Positions 34,007 through 45,735 of a stretch of 64,000 nucleotides of DNA are shown here, one piece after another; positions within the stretch are counted from its first letter, which is position 1; the number at the start of each line of letters is the position of its first letter. A program made the position numbers and the translations under genes. Below the pieces are notes generated by a model. That model saw only the letters and a program-made list of their open reading frames with translations. It searched no databases and was not told the origin of the DNA. This stretch comes from Paraconiothyrium sp. Pb-2020. Its lineage: Eukaryota > Ascomycota > Dothideomycetes > Pleosporales > Didymosphaeriaceae. Where the stretch lies: contig JAJUBI010000006.1 of NCBI GenBank assembly GCA_022419385.1, positions 806,001 through 870,000 on the forward strand, written 5' to 3'.

Positions 34007-35710
34007 TTACGCCCTCTTCTCGTCGGTCACCTCGACCCTCTCGACCTCGGCGTGGTGCGGGTCCTTGGCGCCGACAAGCTCTCCTCCGGCCTCGACGTGG
34101 TTGGTTCCACCGAAGAGGGTATCAATCTCCTCAAGACTAACCTTCTTCGTCTCAGGGATAAAGAAGACAACGAACAGCGCGAGCAGCACGTTGATACCGG
34201 CGAAAAAGTAGAAGACGTACCAGCTGCAGTTCTTCAAGAAGATGGGAAAGAATTGCTGCACGATCGAATTGACAACGTTCTGGGTCTGGGAGCACATGCC
34301 GACGGCCTGAGCACGCACGTTCATGGAGAAGATCTCGCTCGTGTAAATCCAGACAGTAGCACCCCATGAAGGCTTGTCTGTGACATTGTTAGTTAGAGGG
34401 CCAGACATGTAGGTGTAATAGCGGAGTAGGACTTACAGAACAACGCGAAGAGAAACATGAGGAAGACGATTGCGATACCAACGGGTTGCGTCTTAGAATT
34501 GTTGGGCGAAGGTGTTTCAGAGCCAACGGCGGCGACAGTGATCATACAGCAAGCCATACCAATACCACCAACGATGAACAGGAACTTTCGACCGAAACGA
34601 TCCACCGTCCAAGTAGCGTTCAGCGTGAAGAGGATACCGAAAGTGGCGTTCAGAGCGTTGATAAGAGCAATCTTCGCCGGGTCGTTGAAGACCTTCTTGT
34701 AGATGATGGTCGAGTACGAGTTCAGAGTACCCTGTCCGGTAATCTGTTGTCCACCGTTGAGAACCATGCACAGCAAGAGACGCTTCCTGACAGATCGGTC
34801 CTTCCACAGAGCAGAGTAATTGCTAGAGATAGCTTCGGCTTCGAACTCAATAGCTTCGCGGATGGCGAGGAGCTCATCCTCGACTTCTTGATCAGTGTCA
34901 CGGACTTTGTGGAGCGAGGCACGGGCGTCCTCTATGCGGTTTCCGTGCTGAATGTACCAACGTGGTGTCTCGGGAATGAAGAACACTTGCGCGAGGATGA
35001 GGATGGGCATGAGAATCTGGAAGATGACGACCATCTTCCAGTCCCAATCGCCGAGTTTGGCAGGATGCTTTGCAGTGGCGTAGCCGACCCAGTAACTAGT
35101 TTGGTCAGACGAAGAACGAAATCATGGGGAAAAACGTACGCGATGAATGATCCAACAGAGTAAAACATCTGCCAGAAAGACATGATGGTGCCTCGTACTT
35201 CAGGTCTCGACAGTTCTCCGATGTATATAGGACCAGCAGCTAGAGAAGGTAAGCCAAAAAAGTCTTGTTAGGGAGATGGGTTCGCCTACTCAGAGCAAGA
35301 CCCTGGCCCAAACCGATAACCACACGGCCCGCAATGAAGACTCCGACGTTTCCTCGAGGCGCAAAGCATTGCATGAAAGTTGCGACAATGACAAGGATGG
35401 CTCCAGCTGCCATTCCTACTCTTCGGCCACCCCAATCAGCGAGGGGTCCACCAAAGAAGAAGCCTGCAACGACAGCTCCAACGGTGTAAGCTGTATTGAT
35501 AGCGCCGATAATGTTCTCATTCTATCCTAGGTTAGCAATATGTGCAGATAGCGCAGTAAGTGAACGTACTGGGTGGTTGAAGTAGTTCTTCCAGTTGGTA
35601 GAGTTTTGTAGGGCATTGAAAGTGGACGCATCGTAGCCGTAGAGCACCATACATGATGCTGCTACAAGCGAGATGTACCAATTGTACACCGTCTTTCCGG
35701 TAGGTGCCAT
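34007..35710 (-). CDS. MFS sugar transporter (SP family)
   Basis: Exons 35710-35570, 35521-35290, 35239-35140, 35095-34437 and 34377-34007 give 500 residues with about 12 hydrophobic segments. Family signatures include LYGYDAST in helix 1, GPLADWGGRRVGM between helices 2 and 3, GRVVIGLGQGLA, IPETPRWYI, GGQQITGQGTLNSYSTIIYK, DRFGRKFLF and the end motif FFIPETKKVSLEEIDTLFGG. These place it in the fungal hexose/disaccharide permease group at the plasma membrane; the actual sugar cannot be read from sequence. All four introns are 44-59 bp. Upstream lies a TATA-like TTTATAAG near 35,830 and a cluster of CreA-type sites near 36,020, both consistent with carbon-regulated expression. Confidence 0.92.
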
Positions 35711-36011
35711 TGTGGGTAGGTCAGGCTTGAAACACTTCTTGATTGACAACGACCTTTCGCAACGGAACAAGGAGGACGCAGAGCAGCGCTGTCAGAAGAG
35801 AATCGGAACATGCAGACCGCCCTCACATACTTATAAAGGTCCCCACACTAGTAGTCCATGCTCAATCCCAAGACGAGGGTACGCAGACCTAACCAGGCTC
35901 TGGGATTCCTGTGCCCGTGGCGTTTCAATTTTACACGAATCAGCGCATTTGTCGACCTCGAACCGCGAACGCGCCGCTTCTACACACGCCTCTAGTGCGA
36001 TACAGCTGGAT
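35711..36011. promoter_or_regulatory. Proximal promoter of the sugar transporter
   Basis: On the minus strand TTTATAAG occurs about 120 bases before the start codon (near 35,830), a plausible TATA element. No other gene is supported here; minus-strand short frames up to about 36,200 fall in the promoter. Confidence 0.4.
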
Positions 36012-36033
36012 CTGGGGCCCCAGAGGCCCCCAG
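36012..36033. promoter_or_regulatory. Cluster of three CreA/Mig1-type sites (SYGGRG)
   Basis: CTGGGGCCCCAG (36012-36023) is a perfect 12-base palindrome containing two opposed copies of the CreA consensus SYGGRG. A third copy, CCCCAG, follows at 36028-36033. The cluster is 300-320 bases before the transporter start codon. Paired CreA sites are the known pattern for glucose repression in filamentous fungi, so this is a good candidate operator. Binding itself is not shown. Confidence 0.5.
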
Positions 36034-37331
36034 AGGGCCCTAAAGAGTCTCCGGGCCTCCACATGTTGAGTTTGAGGGGCGTTGAACGAAGAGACCGCAC
36101 TTGGAGAACGCCCGGGAATTGTTTTTCCGCGAATGAGAAGAGGACCGAGACGATAGAGGAGGATGTTATTTGCGGTTAGTTCCGTCGAGGCGAGCGTCAA
36201 GTGCATGGCATAGCGGCTTGGTGTTCCGGGGGCGTGGAGAAATGCGGTTAGGACTGCGTCGCCGCGGAAAGATCACCAGCATGTGGCAGAGGTCACAAGC
36301 TTTGTGATGGATGCGAAGCGGCACGCCAAAGCTTTTTTTGCTCTTGCCCAGCAGCCTTGTGTCCAGTAAGTCCCTCGTGTATCCGGATGTTCCTGCCGTG
36401 GGCGTCTGTTGTCGGTCAGGTTCATAGCAAAGACGGGATGCTCAAGCGATTCTAGATGTGCAATTTCGCCCTTGGAAATGACCTTTCATGTTCCGTCACG
36501 CGAGCGTTAGAAGTCGCAATCATTTGGCGCCGCAGCTATCACCCTGGATGCTCTGCTATGATCTACCTGGCATACGGCATGAAATTCTTCCAGAAGAATT
36601 CCACCTGCACCCAGTTAAATGCGAGCCAGAGTACGCTGTTTCCGAACGACAATAACGACTCAGGAGAAGGGAATGAGCTCGCCTGGCAGCAAGCGAAGTG
36701 GCCGTCTTTCTCGGAGGAATATCAATCTCTATGGCACGCAAGCGTGACAGACGCGGGACTTTTAGAGCGACGATTGAAAGGTCGACAGCATACTGACGCG
36801 CTGCATGCCCGTAAAGCTCTCGCCAGAAAGTTGCTTCAGCTCACTGTTGATGGCTAAGCCGCTTCGTTAGGCGGTTTGCGAACGCGTTCTGCACACGTAA
36901 TATGCACACGTAATATAGCACAAGCAATGTATCTACGGGATACGTTTGGTGTGGCATGATCATACCAAGGCTGGCATGACGGCAGCCCTCAATACAGGTC
37001 GATGGACGGTGTGGTAGCTGATAGTGGTCGAGAGACAATACGCCGATATCTTATCATTGAGTGATCACGCTAGGGCACACTTATAATCACTGTAAGGTGG
37101 GTCTCTGTGATCAAAATGCGGAGGTGAATGCTTTACTCAATCTCTCCATGTCCCTGAGGAGTCACCGAGTCATGCGAGACCCTTTGCTGTGCGCCACTTT
37201 TACCCGCGCCACAGACACCCCACTTGCTCGTTCGAGGCTCACAAGCGCTTAGCCCGCGGCGTCGCCCAAGCAAAACTCCCTCGGACTTTTCGCCTTCACG
37301 ACCACCACCCGCCACTTGAACTACCGCAAAC
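36034..37331. other. Gene-free stretch of 1.3 kb
   Basis: Far upstream region of the transporter and promoter of TMA7. A 133-codon ATG frame at 36456-36857 has no recognisable domain and is not called. A 13-base unit GCACACGTAATAT occurs twice in tandem near 36,890. Confidence 0.4.
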
Positions 37332-37711
37332 ATGCCTTCAGGACAAGGAGGTAAGTTCTCAGATAGCTTGCGCGGGCCCTTTCGCACCGGTTCTTCTCCC
37401 ACGTACAGTGAACTGACACGAGCAATAGCCGGCACGAACCCAATTCACAACAAGAAGCCCAAGGCTGCAAAGAAGGAGCTCGATGACGATGACAAGGCCT
37501 TCCAGGCGAAGCAGGCTGCTGGTGCGTAGCGATACCCCTCTGAGACACTCGGCAAACAGCAGAAAAGCAACCTGGTGTATAGCATAGAGATAGCCGGGCT
37601 CACGATACCACAGACAAGAAGGCGCGCGAAGAGTTGGCCAAGAAGGCTGGCGGAAAGGGTCCTCTGAACACGGGAGGCCAGGGCATCAAGAAGTCTGGCA
37701 AGAAGAAGTGA
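37332..37711 (+). CDS. TMA7: Translation machinery-associated protein Tma7
   Basis: Exons 37332-37350, 37429-37521 and 37614-37711 give 69 residues, the usual size. The protein starts MPSGQGAG, continues PKAAKKELDDDDKAFQAKQA and ends GKGPLNTGGQGIKKSGKKK, the diagnostic Tma7 end. Tma7 is a small basic protein that associates with ribosomes in yeast. The introns (78 and 92 bp) are larger than the exons 1 and 2 average; CAG at 37611-37613 is the acceptor that keeps the family sequence. Confidence 0.93.
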
Positions 37712-39248
37712 ACAAGTCACAGTACAGCCTGTTCACGGACGCATGGACGATTTGAACGAATGATTATACGGATACCACGGTGTTTATCATAGCGCAGCAG
37801 ACTTATGTCTCCTGCATGGACTCAACAAGATGCATTGATGTGTCTCACTCTGCCTTTATCGCTTTCGTGTGTGCTGATCAGACCCGCTCCGTGCCTTACG
37901 ACCAGCTATAATCCCAGCCTGAATACATCCCATAGCTTCCTGCTGACACACATGCCTGCTGTCTAGCGAAGAAACTCCCACTGCCAATGCCACAATGCGT
38001 TTATCAAGGAATAAAAGTTGATCGTACATCTCCATTGGATGAGTCTGACAAATGTTGAAATTGCAATAGGTAATGGTATGAGCGCAGCAGCTGAACATAT
38101 AACGCTGATCTCATAGAACTAGGTGAGAGGCACTCTGAAATCGCTATGTGGTCTCCATCTTGACAAACAGCTAGCTCGTGATTCACTTATTGCACCGCGG
38201 CACACCACAATATCTGAATGTTCTGTGTTAGCAGGCCCTCTCGTGAACAGCGACTACATAATTCTACGTGGCGAACCTGTACATTCATTATCGAGTGAGT
38301 TGCCCTACGATACCGAGTTCTATGTCACCCGCCGACTGCTTCCTCACTGGCAAGTGTGCAGCCGCTACCAAGAGGTACCAGAATTTACCTTCGGTCTCTA
38401 TTTATGGTGAGACAAAGCCGCTGTTCGTAGGGCACAGTAATGACTCCACGTCTCGCATGTAAGGTACCCGTTCGCTGGCACTTACCTTGTCTGCAAGTGG
38501 AAGCGAGCACAACCGAGGTCTTACCATCTCAAGTCTTTTCATAACAACGTTCAGACACCTTCGGTACTACTAAAGTGTAGTCATTGCTAAAGCTGGATAC
38601 TAGATCGTCGATCAAACATTCCGGGTTGCACCTCGACATGCAGTATGGGTAGCTGCTGCCTGATCAACCTATTTTGCCACATGGCGGACATCAAGCAGAC
38701 CGCCCACAACAACAGTTGCAGGTTATCTATCTTGTATGGCATTTGTCAGATAGTTTCACGCAGCCAGTCAAGTACAAAAGCAGAGCGTAAACACGATTAT
38801 TGTATTAACATTTTGCAAGTAGTAATGCTGTGCGGGTATCTCTCATATAAATGCATCGATCCATCGTTCGTTAACCACCATCGCTTCAACGCATTAAAGC
38901 TGCCACATTCAGCGATCTCAAAGTTCCTCCATGCTTTTCGTTGGGAAATACCGTCGAATAGGAATAGTGTTGAGCTCGTATTCGAAGTCAAATGGTCATA
39001 GGGCACCACCACGCGACTGCCCCATGTTGGTGGCGTGGCGGGAGTGGCCCGGATAAATGGTAGTGATGTTTTTGAATGGCGCATCGCGACCAACTGCCGT
39101 CGACGGGAATGTCGGATGGCGGACTGCTCGTAAACTTGAAGTCCTTTTGGGTCTCTTCCAACGCTTGGTCGTGACTGTGTAGGTGGGTGTTTCAAAGTGT
39201 CCTGATAGTATGATAGCCATAGAAGTTGGCCGATGAAACGGTTAGACT
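37712..39248. other. Gene-free stretch of 1.5 kb
   Basis: Lies between the convergent ends of TMA7 and the small Ser-rich gene. Only short frames are seen, none coherent. No RNA gene or repeat recognised. Confidence 0.45.
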
Positions 39249-39512
39249 TCAAGACGCGGACGTTCGACGGCCTTTCTTGCTTCCGAGAGTGAAAGCCCGG
39301 CGCCTGAAGCTGCTCTTGCTCTCATCCGTAGATTTTGGGCTGGTGTTGCCTGACGACTGGTGACTTTGACTATGCGATGATTCTGATGACTGGGAAGCAG
39401 ATCGCTCGCGCCCTTCCTTGAGGATGTCGTCCAGAGAGACGTTCAGATGTGGATGGGTGTAAGTTGGCGCCTGGGTAGGCTCAAGGATCTCGATGAACTT
39501 GGTAGAGGTCAT
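39249..39512 (-). CDS. Small Ser-rich hypothetical protein
   Basis: An 87-residue product starting MTSTKFIEILEPTQAPTYTH. The frame is open upstream to 39605 with another ATG, but the ATG at 39512 starts a more protein-like sequence. It contains NVSLDDILKEGRERSASQSS, a Ser/His/Gln-rich linker, and a basic end (FRRRAFTLGSKKGRRTSAS). The mix of a short ordered start and a phosphorylatable Ser-rich tail suggests a small regulatory protein. I do not recognise a named family. Confidence is moderate because the frame is short. Confidence 0.5.
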   Translation of the reverse strand: MTSTKFIEILEPTQAPTYTHPHLNVSLDDILKEGRERSASQSSESSHSQSHQSSGNTSPKSTDESKSSFRRRAFTLGSKKGRRTSAS

Positions 39513-41013
39513 GTTGTGTACGATCGGTAAATGCAAGATGTTGATGTCGGGTATCGGAGGTGGAGAGTGTGGCTCAGGAAGTGGGCCAGATATGTACAAA
39601 AACACCAGATGTTAAGGCCAGGTTTGCAATATTGAGTATCCGAAAAGATCGACGTAGTTGCTGCTGTGAGACTGATCAACCACGCGACTGCGGTCCAGAC
39701 TCGGGCGACGATATATGTTGGAACCTAAATAGTGCGACAACGCAGGGGTACAGATGGTATGACCAGTCAATGCTGAGAAGGCCTAGGCGAATGTAAGGCT
39801 CTGAAGCTTTCTTTAAGTAAGGGAGTAACGCTATGAGTCCGGAGATCGCAGGGGCAAGAGACAGACTTTTAAGGTGGGATGGAGGAGCACGCGGACACGA
39901 CCATTCACACGCGGGCCGCAGGGTAATGATTGCTTTTCAGGGTCTTTTTACGCCGATCGCGACCAGTCTCGATCCCTGAACGCCCAGGATGACGACGGAG
40001 ATGCATCTAGGCGGCCGCACAAGCCCGCAACCGAGAGCACGCGGCGTGCAGAACCGGTGGAAATAACGTGCTGTCCCGTCCACCGCGGCCCGCCGAAAAT
40101 AGAATCCACTGCGCCGACAGCATGACGAAGGCAGGCCATCTGAGTATGACCTCGGGCTCAGAGAAAAGGCGAGCAACGGAGTTGAATACGATGCGCTGTC
40201 AGAGCTGCCCGCGCACGACGCGCAGCGATCCGCAGCGCACGGCAGTCGTCGCAATTCTTTTTGCCACATTCTGTGTCGGACGCGCAAATGGTTGTGTGAA
40301 CGTGCCACACGATCAGCGCGATCAGCCACCGCTCCGCACCGAAATGCCGTCTATAATGTCTGGGTGGTATACACAGTAAGTCCGCTACCACGACAACGAC
40401 ACGTACTCTCACCACAGTTATGCCACTGTCACCTGAACAGCTCGCTGCCAGTGTGTGCGCTGCGACCGCGTCTGGCCCACAGCCAATGACGTAGGCCGCT
40501 CTCACGATGCCCGTCTTGGCTTAACTTCCCAAACCATTTCCAATACTTCCTACAGCTAATGAGGGTCCTCGGCACTCTGGCCAGCAGTACGCAGTCCACT
40601 CTCTCTGCTTTTCCCGTGCTTGCGACATCATCGTGCAGTCCGTTGTTGCCTATCTTCCGTACTACTTTCCGCACTCCCTAGATCCGAACCCTTGAGCCAC
40701 TATTACCCGCATGCAGGACCATTTAAACATGCGTCAGGGTCCGCTTGGTAGTCTGCGATTTTTCAGCAAGCGTCACCGCAAGATTGCACTTTTATCGCTG
40801 TTCATTGAAGTTACGGTGGTGGCAGATATAGCGAAGTTCTCCCTGGTGCAATTCAACGGTGTGAATCAGGTCTGGTAGTTCAAATGTCGGAATGCTATAC
40901 CTTTGCTGCATGCCTCGCTGTGTCAGTTTTTCAGCGCATTTCCTTCGCGCAAATGCATGTCGAGTCATGCAAATTTCGCACCTATTGACGCCCCGCGCCT
41001 GCTGGCTTCTTCA
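39513..41013. other. Gene-free stretch of 1.5 kb
   Basis: Promoter of the small Ser-rich gene at the left and 3' flank of DBR1 at the right. The part from about 39,870 to 40,350 is GC-rich with overlapping frames on both strands, none resembling a protein. Confidence 0.45.
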
Positions 41014-42710
41014 CTACCGAGCGCGGCCGCGTCCTCGACCACGGTTGACATTGGGACCGCCTCTTCCACGGCCCTGGCCTCGTCCTCTGTTCCCGCCTCT
41101 GAACCCGCCACGTCTGTCGGGCCGTGCGGAGTCCGGCTTAGGACCCTGTTGCATCATCCGCAGTCTCTCTTCGTCCGTCGCATGGAAAGCATTCGGGATC
41201 TGAAGCAGATCGCAAAACGCTTGGGTATGTGGGTTTGAATACTCTTCCGGGCCTCCTGCAACATGGATCCCTGTTGTAGGCTCGTACACCGGTGCGGTCT
41301 GCGCGAAATCCGCTGGCACAACCATCTTTCCAGGCTTGACAATGTGCTCGTCCACCCATGCCATTTCCTTCTCAATTAATGGTCTGTAGTGAACGTCTCC
41401 CTTGTCCTGAGGAACACGAACGTCAGAATTGCCCACTTGCAGATCTGATGCAAAGACGCGTGTAATCGCAAGCCACTCTTGGTCGTACTCTAGCTTGAGA
41501 GGTCGTTCGTAGTTAGCCGGTGAGTGAGGAGCTATTTCCAGAAGCTGCAAAAAATGCCTTCCAGGTAAGCACTTATCAAGCGCCAAGAACTTTGTGGTGC
41601 CGTTCGTTATCTCCTGCGGAAACGGCAGTGTAGGAGGCGGGACGAAGTTGGAGGACGTCGGCGGGGGGGCGAAGGATTCTGGTAAGAGGCTCCGGATGTC
41701 GTCGACCTTACCCTGGGTGGAAAATTCCGTACCATGGCCTTGCTTCGGTGCCGATGCATTCGGCTCAGCCTCCTCATCCAGATCAAGGTCAATCTCAGCA
41801 TCGTTCTTGAGGGCTCCAACTAGAGGTGTATCATCGATATCCAGGTCAACCTCATCTTCGTTCAAAGCGGCCGGGGCATTGGATTCCTTGTGCTTCAATG
41901 TTGGAACATCGGGCCCATCTGCATGCTCCCACACGGCCGTAAACTTCGCGTGCATGTGAGCGCTGAACCAATGCGGGGGACGTAGTCGCTCGAGCACTGT
42001 TGTCGCCGCTATGCTTCCAAGTTGCCCATTCTTCGCGTCTTGTTCAAAGTGTGGTTTGAAACGAAAGAGCTGTCCATAGTTACCCTTCCACTCCATGCCG
42101 TTAGGCCAATCGTGACTCAACCCAACATCCACCTGACTGCGAAGTGGGAGGAGCTTGCGGACATCTAGTTCTCTGACGTGGTAAATGCTCCTCACATCGT
42201 CGTTGTTGTACGGTAGGCGTTCGTGGTGCGGTTTCCGGTAGTTGTACCCTTTCCAGATTCCTGAAAGTCCGGCGATTCGAAGAGGCCCTAATCGGATGAC
42301 ATTGGCTGCACCCATGTAGTAGATGTTAGGCGCAGCCCAGCCACCATAGTACAGCTCCCACATGTAATTACTGGCTTCATGGTTGCCGCCAATGAAAATG
42401 GTGAGATAAGGAGCGGTTCGTGCGCCCGAATAGTACTCATGGAAGTCATGCATGGCATAGTATTTTTCCGGCATAGAAACAGCCTTCAAGTCGTTTGCAT
42501 TTCGGACGGCCTGTATACTTAGTCGAAGTTGACAAGCCAAAGTAATGTACCCTTTACCTGAAAATCACCCCCAATAATCAGCAAGTCGACACCAGGCCAT
42601 CCCTTCAGCTCGCACGATTTCTTGACGGACGCGTAGATCTCATGCAACGTCCCGTGGCCACAGCCTTCGACAGCTATGCGCAAGCCTTCAGTTTGAGTCA
42701 GTGATGCCAT
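41014..42710 (-). CDS. DBR1: RNA lariat debranching enzyme
   Basis: Exons 42710-42558 and 42510-41014 (47 bp intron) give 549 residues. Metallophosphoesterase motifs are in order: EGCGHGTLHEIY (Dbr1 carries a Cys-Gly-His-Gly-type first motif), LLIIGGDFQ, FIGGNHEASNY, then LSHDWPNGMEW and HWFSAHMHAKF. The Dbr1-specific block KYYAMHDFHEYYSGARTAPY is also present. A Dbr1 C-terminal domain follows (KFLALDKCLPGRHFLQLLEI). The enzyme cuts the 2'-5' bond of intron lariats in the nucleus. The end is a Gly/Arg-rich tail (RGGFRGGNRGRGQGRGRGG) not found in short homologues and possibly RNA-binding. It diverges from the RNase P/MRP subunit gene, 254 bases apart, an RNA-processing pair. Confidence 0.94.
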
Positions 42711-42964
42711 GCTCTTAGTTGAATGAGGTGATGTAGGCGAAGATTATGAGCAGCGGGCGAGGATATTGGGTCAATGAAGCAGGATACCTCGGAACAACGT
42801 GCGCCAAAGCAATCGCGACTCACCTCGCTGCAATGGAAAGTTGAAGTGCCTAAGGGTCTGCCTGCGCTTTGAGACCGCTAGCCGATCATGTGACCTGGTT
42901 ATCGATAACCAACATTGGAGGATCCATCTCGGTTTTCGAACCAGCTCTCTACACAAACGAAACA

Positions 42965-43552
42965 ATGGCCGTCGATGCGTCCAAAGCTCGACTCACTTTC
43001 CTGAGACAGGCTGCCTACCAGCTCACCACTACTGCACCAACTGTAGCAGCTAATTTATCGTCAAACTACATCCATTCTGTCATTGGCGCCGAGGACGATC
43101 TACAACACGCGAAGAAAGAATGGGACACGCTGCGGCGCGAAGCATGCGGTGCGTGCGGTAACATATTACTTCCGGGATGGTCAGGCTCCTTATCCTATTC
43201 ATCTCCTCGGAGGTCGGCGAAAAAACGTCGGTCACAGCGACTCAAATCTTTGGAGAAGAAAATCGTGTCCACATGCTTGAGATGTGACCGGAAGTCAGTG
43301 CAGGCTTTGCAGTCCAAGCCGTCGAAACATGTCTCTTCGAATTCAACGCGCAAGGCTCTCGAAGCTGTGAAGCCCTTAGATTCGGACAAGCCGATTGGAG
43401 AAGGCCAAGATAAGGTTACTAAGTCTGCCAACGCAACGAGCAAGCAGAGGAAGAAGTCTCGCAAAGGCGGTCTACAGGCCATGCTCGAGAAGAACAAAAG
43501 CCAAAGTTCTGGTAGTGGCCTTGGACTTGATCTGATGGACTTCATGCAGTAA
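42965..43552 (+). CDS. RNase P/MRP zinc-ribbon subunit, Rpr2/Snm1 family
   Basis: A single exon of 195 codons starting MAVDASKARLTFLRQAAYQL. A helical N-terminus (IHSVIGAEDDLQHAKKEWDT) leads to a zinc ribbon with cysteine pairs in REACGACGNILLPGWSG and VSTCLRCDRKSVQ, separated by about 45 basic residues. The C-terminal half is Lys/Ser-rich (NATSKQRKKSRKGGLQAMLE). Snm1 (RNase MRP) and Rpr2 (RNase P) share this layout; the GNILLPGWSG neighbourhood favours the Snm1 side but does not settle it. These subunits help process pre-rRNA and pre-tRNA in the nucleolus. Confidence 0.8.
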   Translation: MAVDASKARLTFLRQAAYQLTTTAPTVAANLSSNYIHSVIGAEDDLQHAKKEWDTLRREACGACGNILLPGWSGSLSYSSPRRSAKKRRSQRLKSLEKKIVSTCLRCDRKSVQALQSKPSKHVSSNSTRKALEAVKPLDSDKPIGEGQDKVTKSANATSKQRKKSRKGGLQAMLEKNKSQSSGSGLGLDLMDFMQ

Positions 43553-44021
43553 GGCTTGTCCATACAACAGCTGCATCCACTCGACCACCACGACTTCAGT
43601 ATTCATATCACCACATGCATACGGATACCGACTATTCGAGCAAGCTGGAGATTCAATTGGCATGTTATACCTATTGACAGATCGGCCAAACTCTTCTCAA
43701 GAATCGGAGCTCTCTGCAGTCCGACAACTGATCTTGTATCCTGAGACGACTTGGTCATCCATGAATACTCAGACTGTTGTCCCGATATCAGGTCGCCAAC
43801 ATTCAACGGTGTAGGGCTGAAGGCGACAGGGATCCGCCGTGTACTTCTGCAGGGAACAGACCAGATCGCGCTAGAAGACCCCGCTATCAAGCGCGGGGCT
43901 CAAAAACTTTCGCGTTTCGTCACAGCCCAAAACCAAAATATCCAACACCGCGGCCATCACACGTCTGATACGTTAGATCACGACACTTTTACTTAATTTC
44001 TTTCAGACAATTACACTCGTC

Positions 44022-45576
44022 ATGGCGCAAGAACAGAGTCTTGCAAAAGACCTCTTCGAGGATATGGGTCGAAAGGTGGCGGAGGCGAGCGCACGAGACG
44101 ACGACGTGGATGGCACCAAGGTCGTGGAAGAGATCAAAGAGACACTGTGCATGAACTGTCATTCAGAAGATGTACGTTTTGATCAATAGAATTTGCAGGA
44201 CCAAACTGACTTCTTAGGCATCCACCCGACTCCTCTTGACCAAGATTCCTTTCTTCCGCGAGATCGTTATCATGTCCTCCGAGTGTCCCGACTGTGGCTG
44301 GAAGAACGCTGAAGTGCAGCCGGCAGGCGAAATACAGCAGCGAGGCGTGAAGATAACTCTGAGGATTGACACTGCGGAGGACCTCAGCCGACAGATCGTA
44401 AAGAGCGACACTGCAGTATTTCGTGTGGAGGATATTGACCTGGAGATACCGCCTGGGCGAGGTCAGCTTACAAACGTGGAGGGTGTATTGTCTATGGTCG
44501 CACAAGATCTCGAGCAGAAGCAGGAAGAGAGGAAAGAGGTTATCCCCGAAGTGTACGAGAAAATTCAGGGCGTAATTGAGACTCTGAAGGAGATGGCCGC
44601 CGGCAAGAGGACACCAATCAAGATTACAGTTGATGACCCTGCGGGCAATTCGTCGATCGAACCTTCGATACAGGATACAGCGGCGAAGTACTTCCGCCAC
44701 GAATACCCCAGAAGTCCCGAACAGAACGCAGCCCTCGGCTTGGGCGACTCTTCAGACGCTGCACCGCCTACTGAGATACGGCCAGAGTATCATGCCGATC
44801 AGATGTATCCGCGGATGCCGCAGGGACCCATGGTCAACAATGTTGACGAGGAGGACATCGTAGAAAACCAGGTATACTCGTTCCCTGCGAGCTGCCCAGG
44901 GTGCACAAAACCTTGCACAACGAACATGAAAATGGTCAACATCCCCCATTTCAAGCAGGTCGTGCTCATGAGCACGGTCTGCGAACACTGTGGATGTAAG
45001 TCAATTACTATGGCATTTCCTGAATTTTGCTAATAAAACGCAGACCGAAGCAACGAGGTCAAAACCGGAGGCGAAGTCCCAGATATGGGCCGTCGCATCA
45101 CTGTGTCCGTGGAGAACAAAGAAGACCTGTCACGAGATATCCTCAAGGCTGAATCATGTGCCATGTCTTGTCCAGAACTCCACCTCAGTGTCGAGCCTGG
45201 AACTCTAGGTGGCCGTTTCACCACTATCGAAGGTCTCCTTACCCAGGTCCGCGATGACCTGCGGCGTTCAATTTTCGATATAGGAGAGGGTGGTGACTCC
45301 ATGGACTCAGCTACCAAGACCAAGTGGGATGATTTCTTTGGCCAGCTAACGTCCGCCATTAATGGCGAGATCAAGTTCACCATTATCCTCTCGGACCCGC
45401 TCGCAAGCAGTTACGTGCAGAGTTTTGCTGCCCCAGAACCCGACGCTCAAATGAAGGTTGAGGAATACGAACGAACAGCGGAAGAAGAGGAGGATCTCGG
45501 CCTCAAAGACATGAAGACAGAGGGGTACGAAGACGAACAGCCGGCCACGAATGGTGCAATAACCAACGGTGCATGA
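44022..45576 (+). CDS. ZPR1: Zinc-finger protein Zpr1
   Basis: Exons 44022-44171, 44218-44995 and 45044-45576 give 486 residues. Two ZPR1 modules are present, each with a C4 zinc finger. The first is CMNCHSED...SSECPDCGWKNAEV, split by intron 1; the second is CPGCTKPCTTNMKMV...VCEHCGYRSNEVKTGGE, split by intron 2. Each finger is followed by its beta-rich domain (RGVKITLRIDTAEDLSRQIV; MGRRITVSVENKEDLSRDIL). Zpr1 is an essential eukaryotic protein that acts as a chaperone for eEF1A and moves to the nucleus on growth signals. The acidic C-terminal tail (TAEEEEDLGLKDMKTEGYED) is usual for fungi. Confidence 0.95.
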
Positions 45577-45735
45577 GAAATCCGGGTTCTTGATCTCCTT
45601 CACTCGTATTCCGTTTTTAGTCTGTAGATACCAAGGCGTCGCCCGCCGCAATTAAGCATGTTCATGACTTATGTTATGTTCCACCAGTCGTGCTCTTTAT
45701 TGATTTTTTTCTCATTTTTTGTTCATTCCTCTTTC

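Noticed and set aside
36456..36857. 133-codon plus-strand frame
   Set aside because: ATG-started but without domain, introns or recognisable homology, and in the far promoter of the transporter; chance frame more likely.
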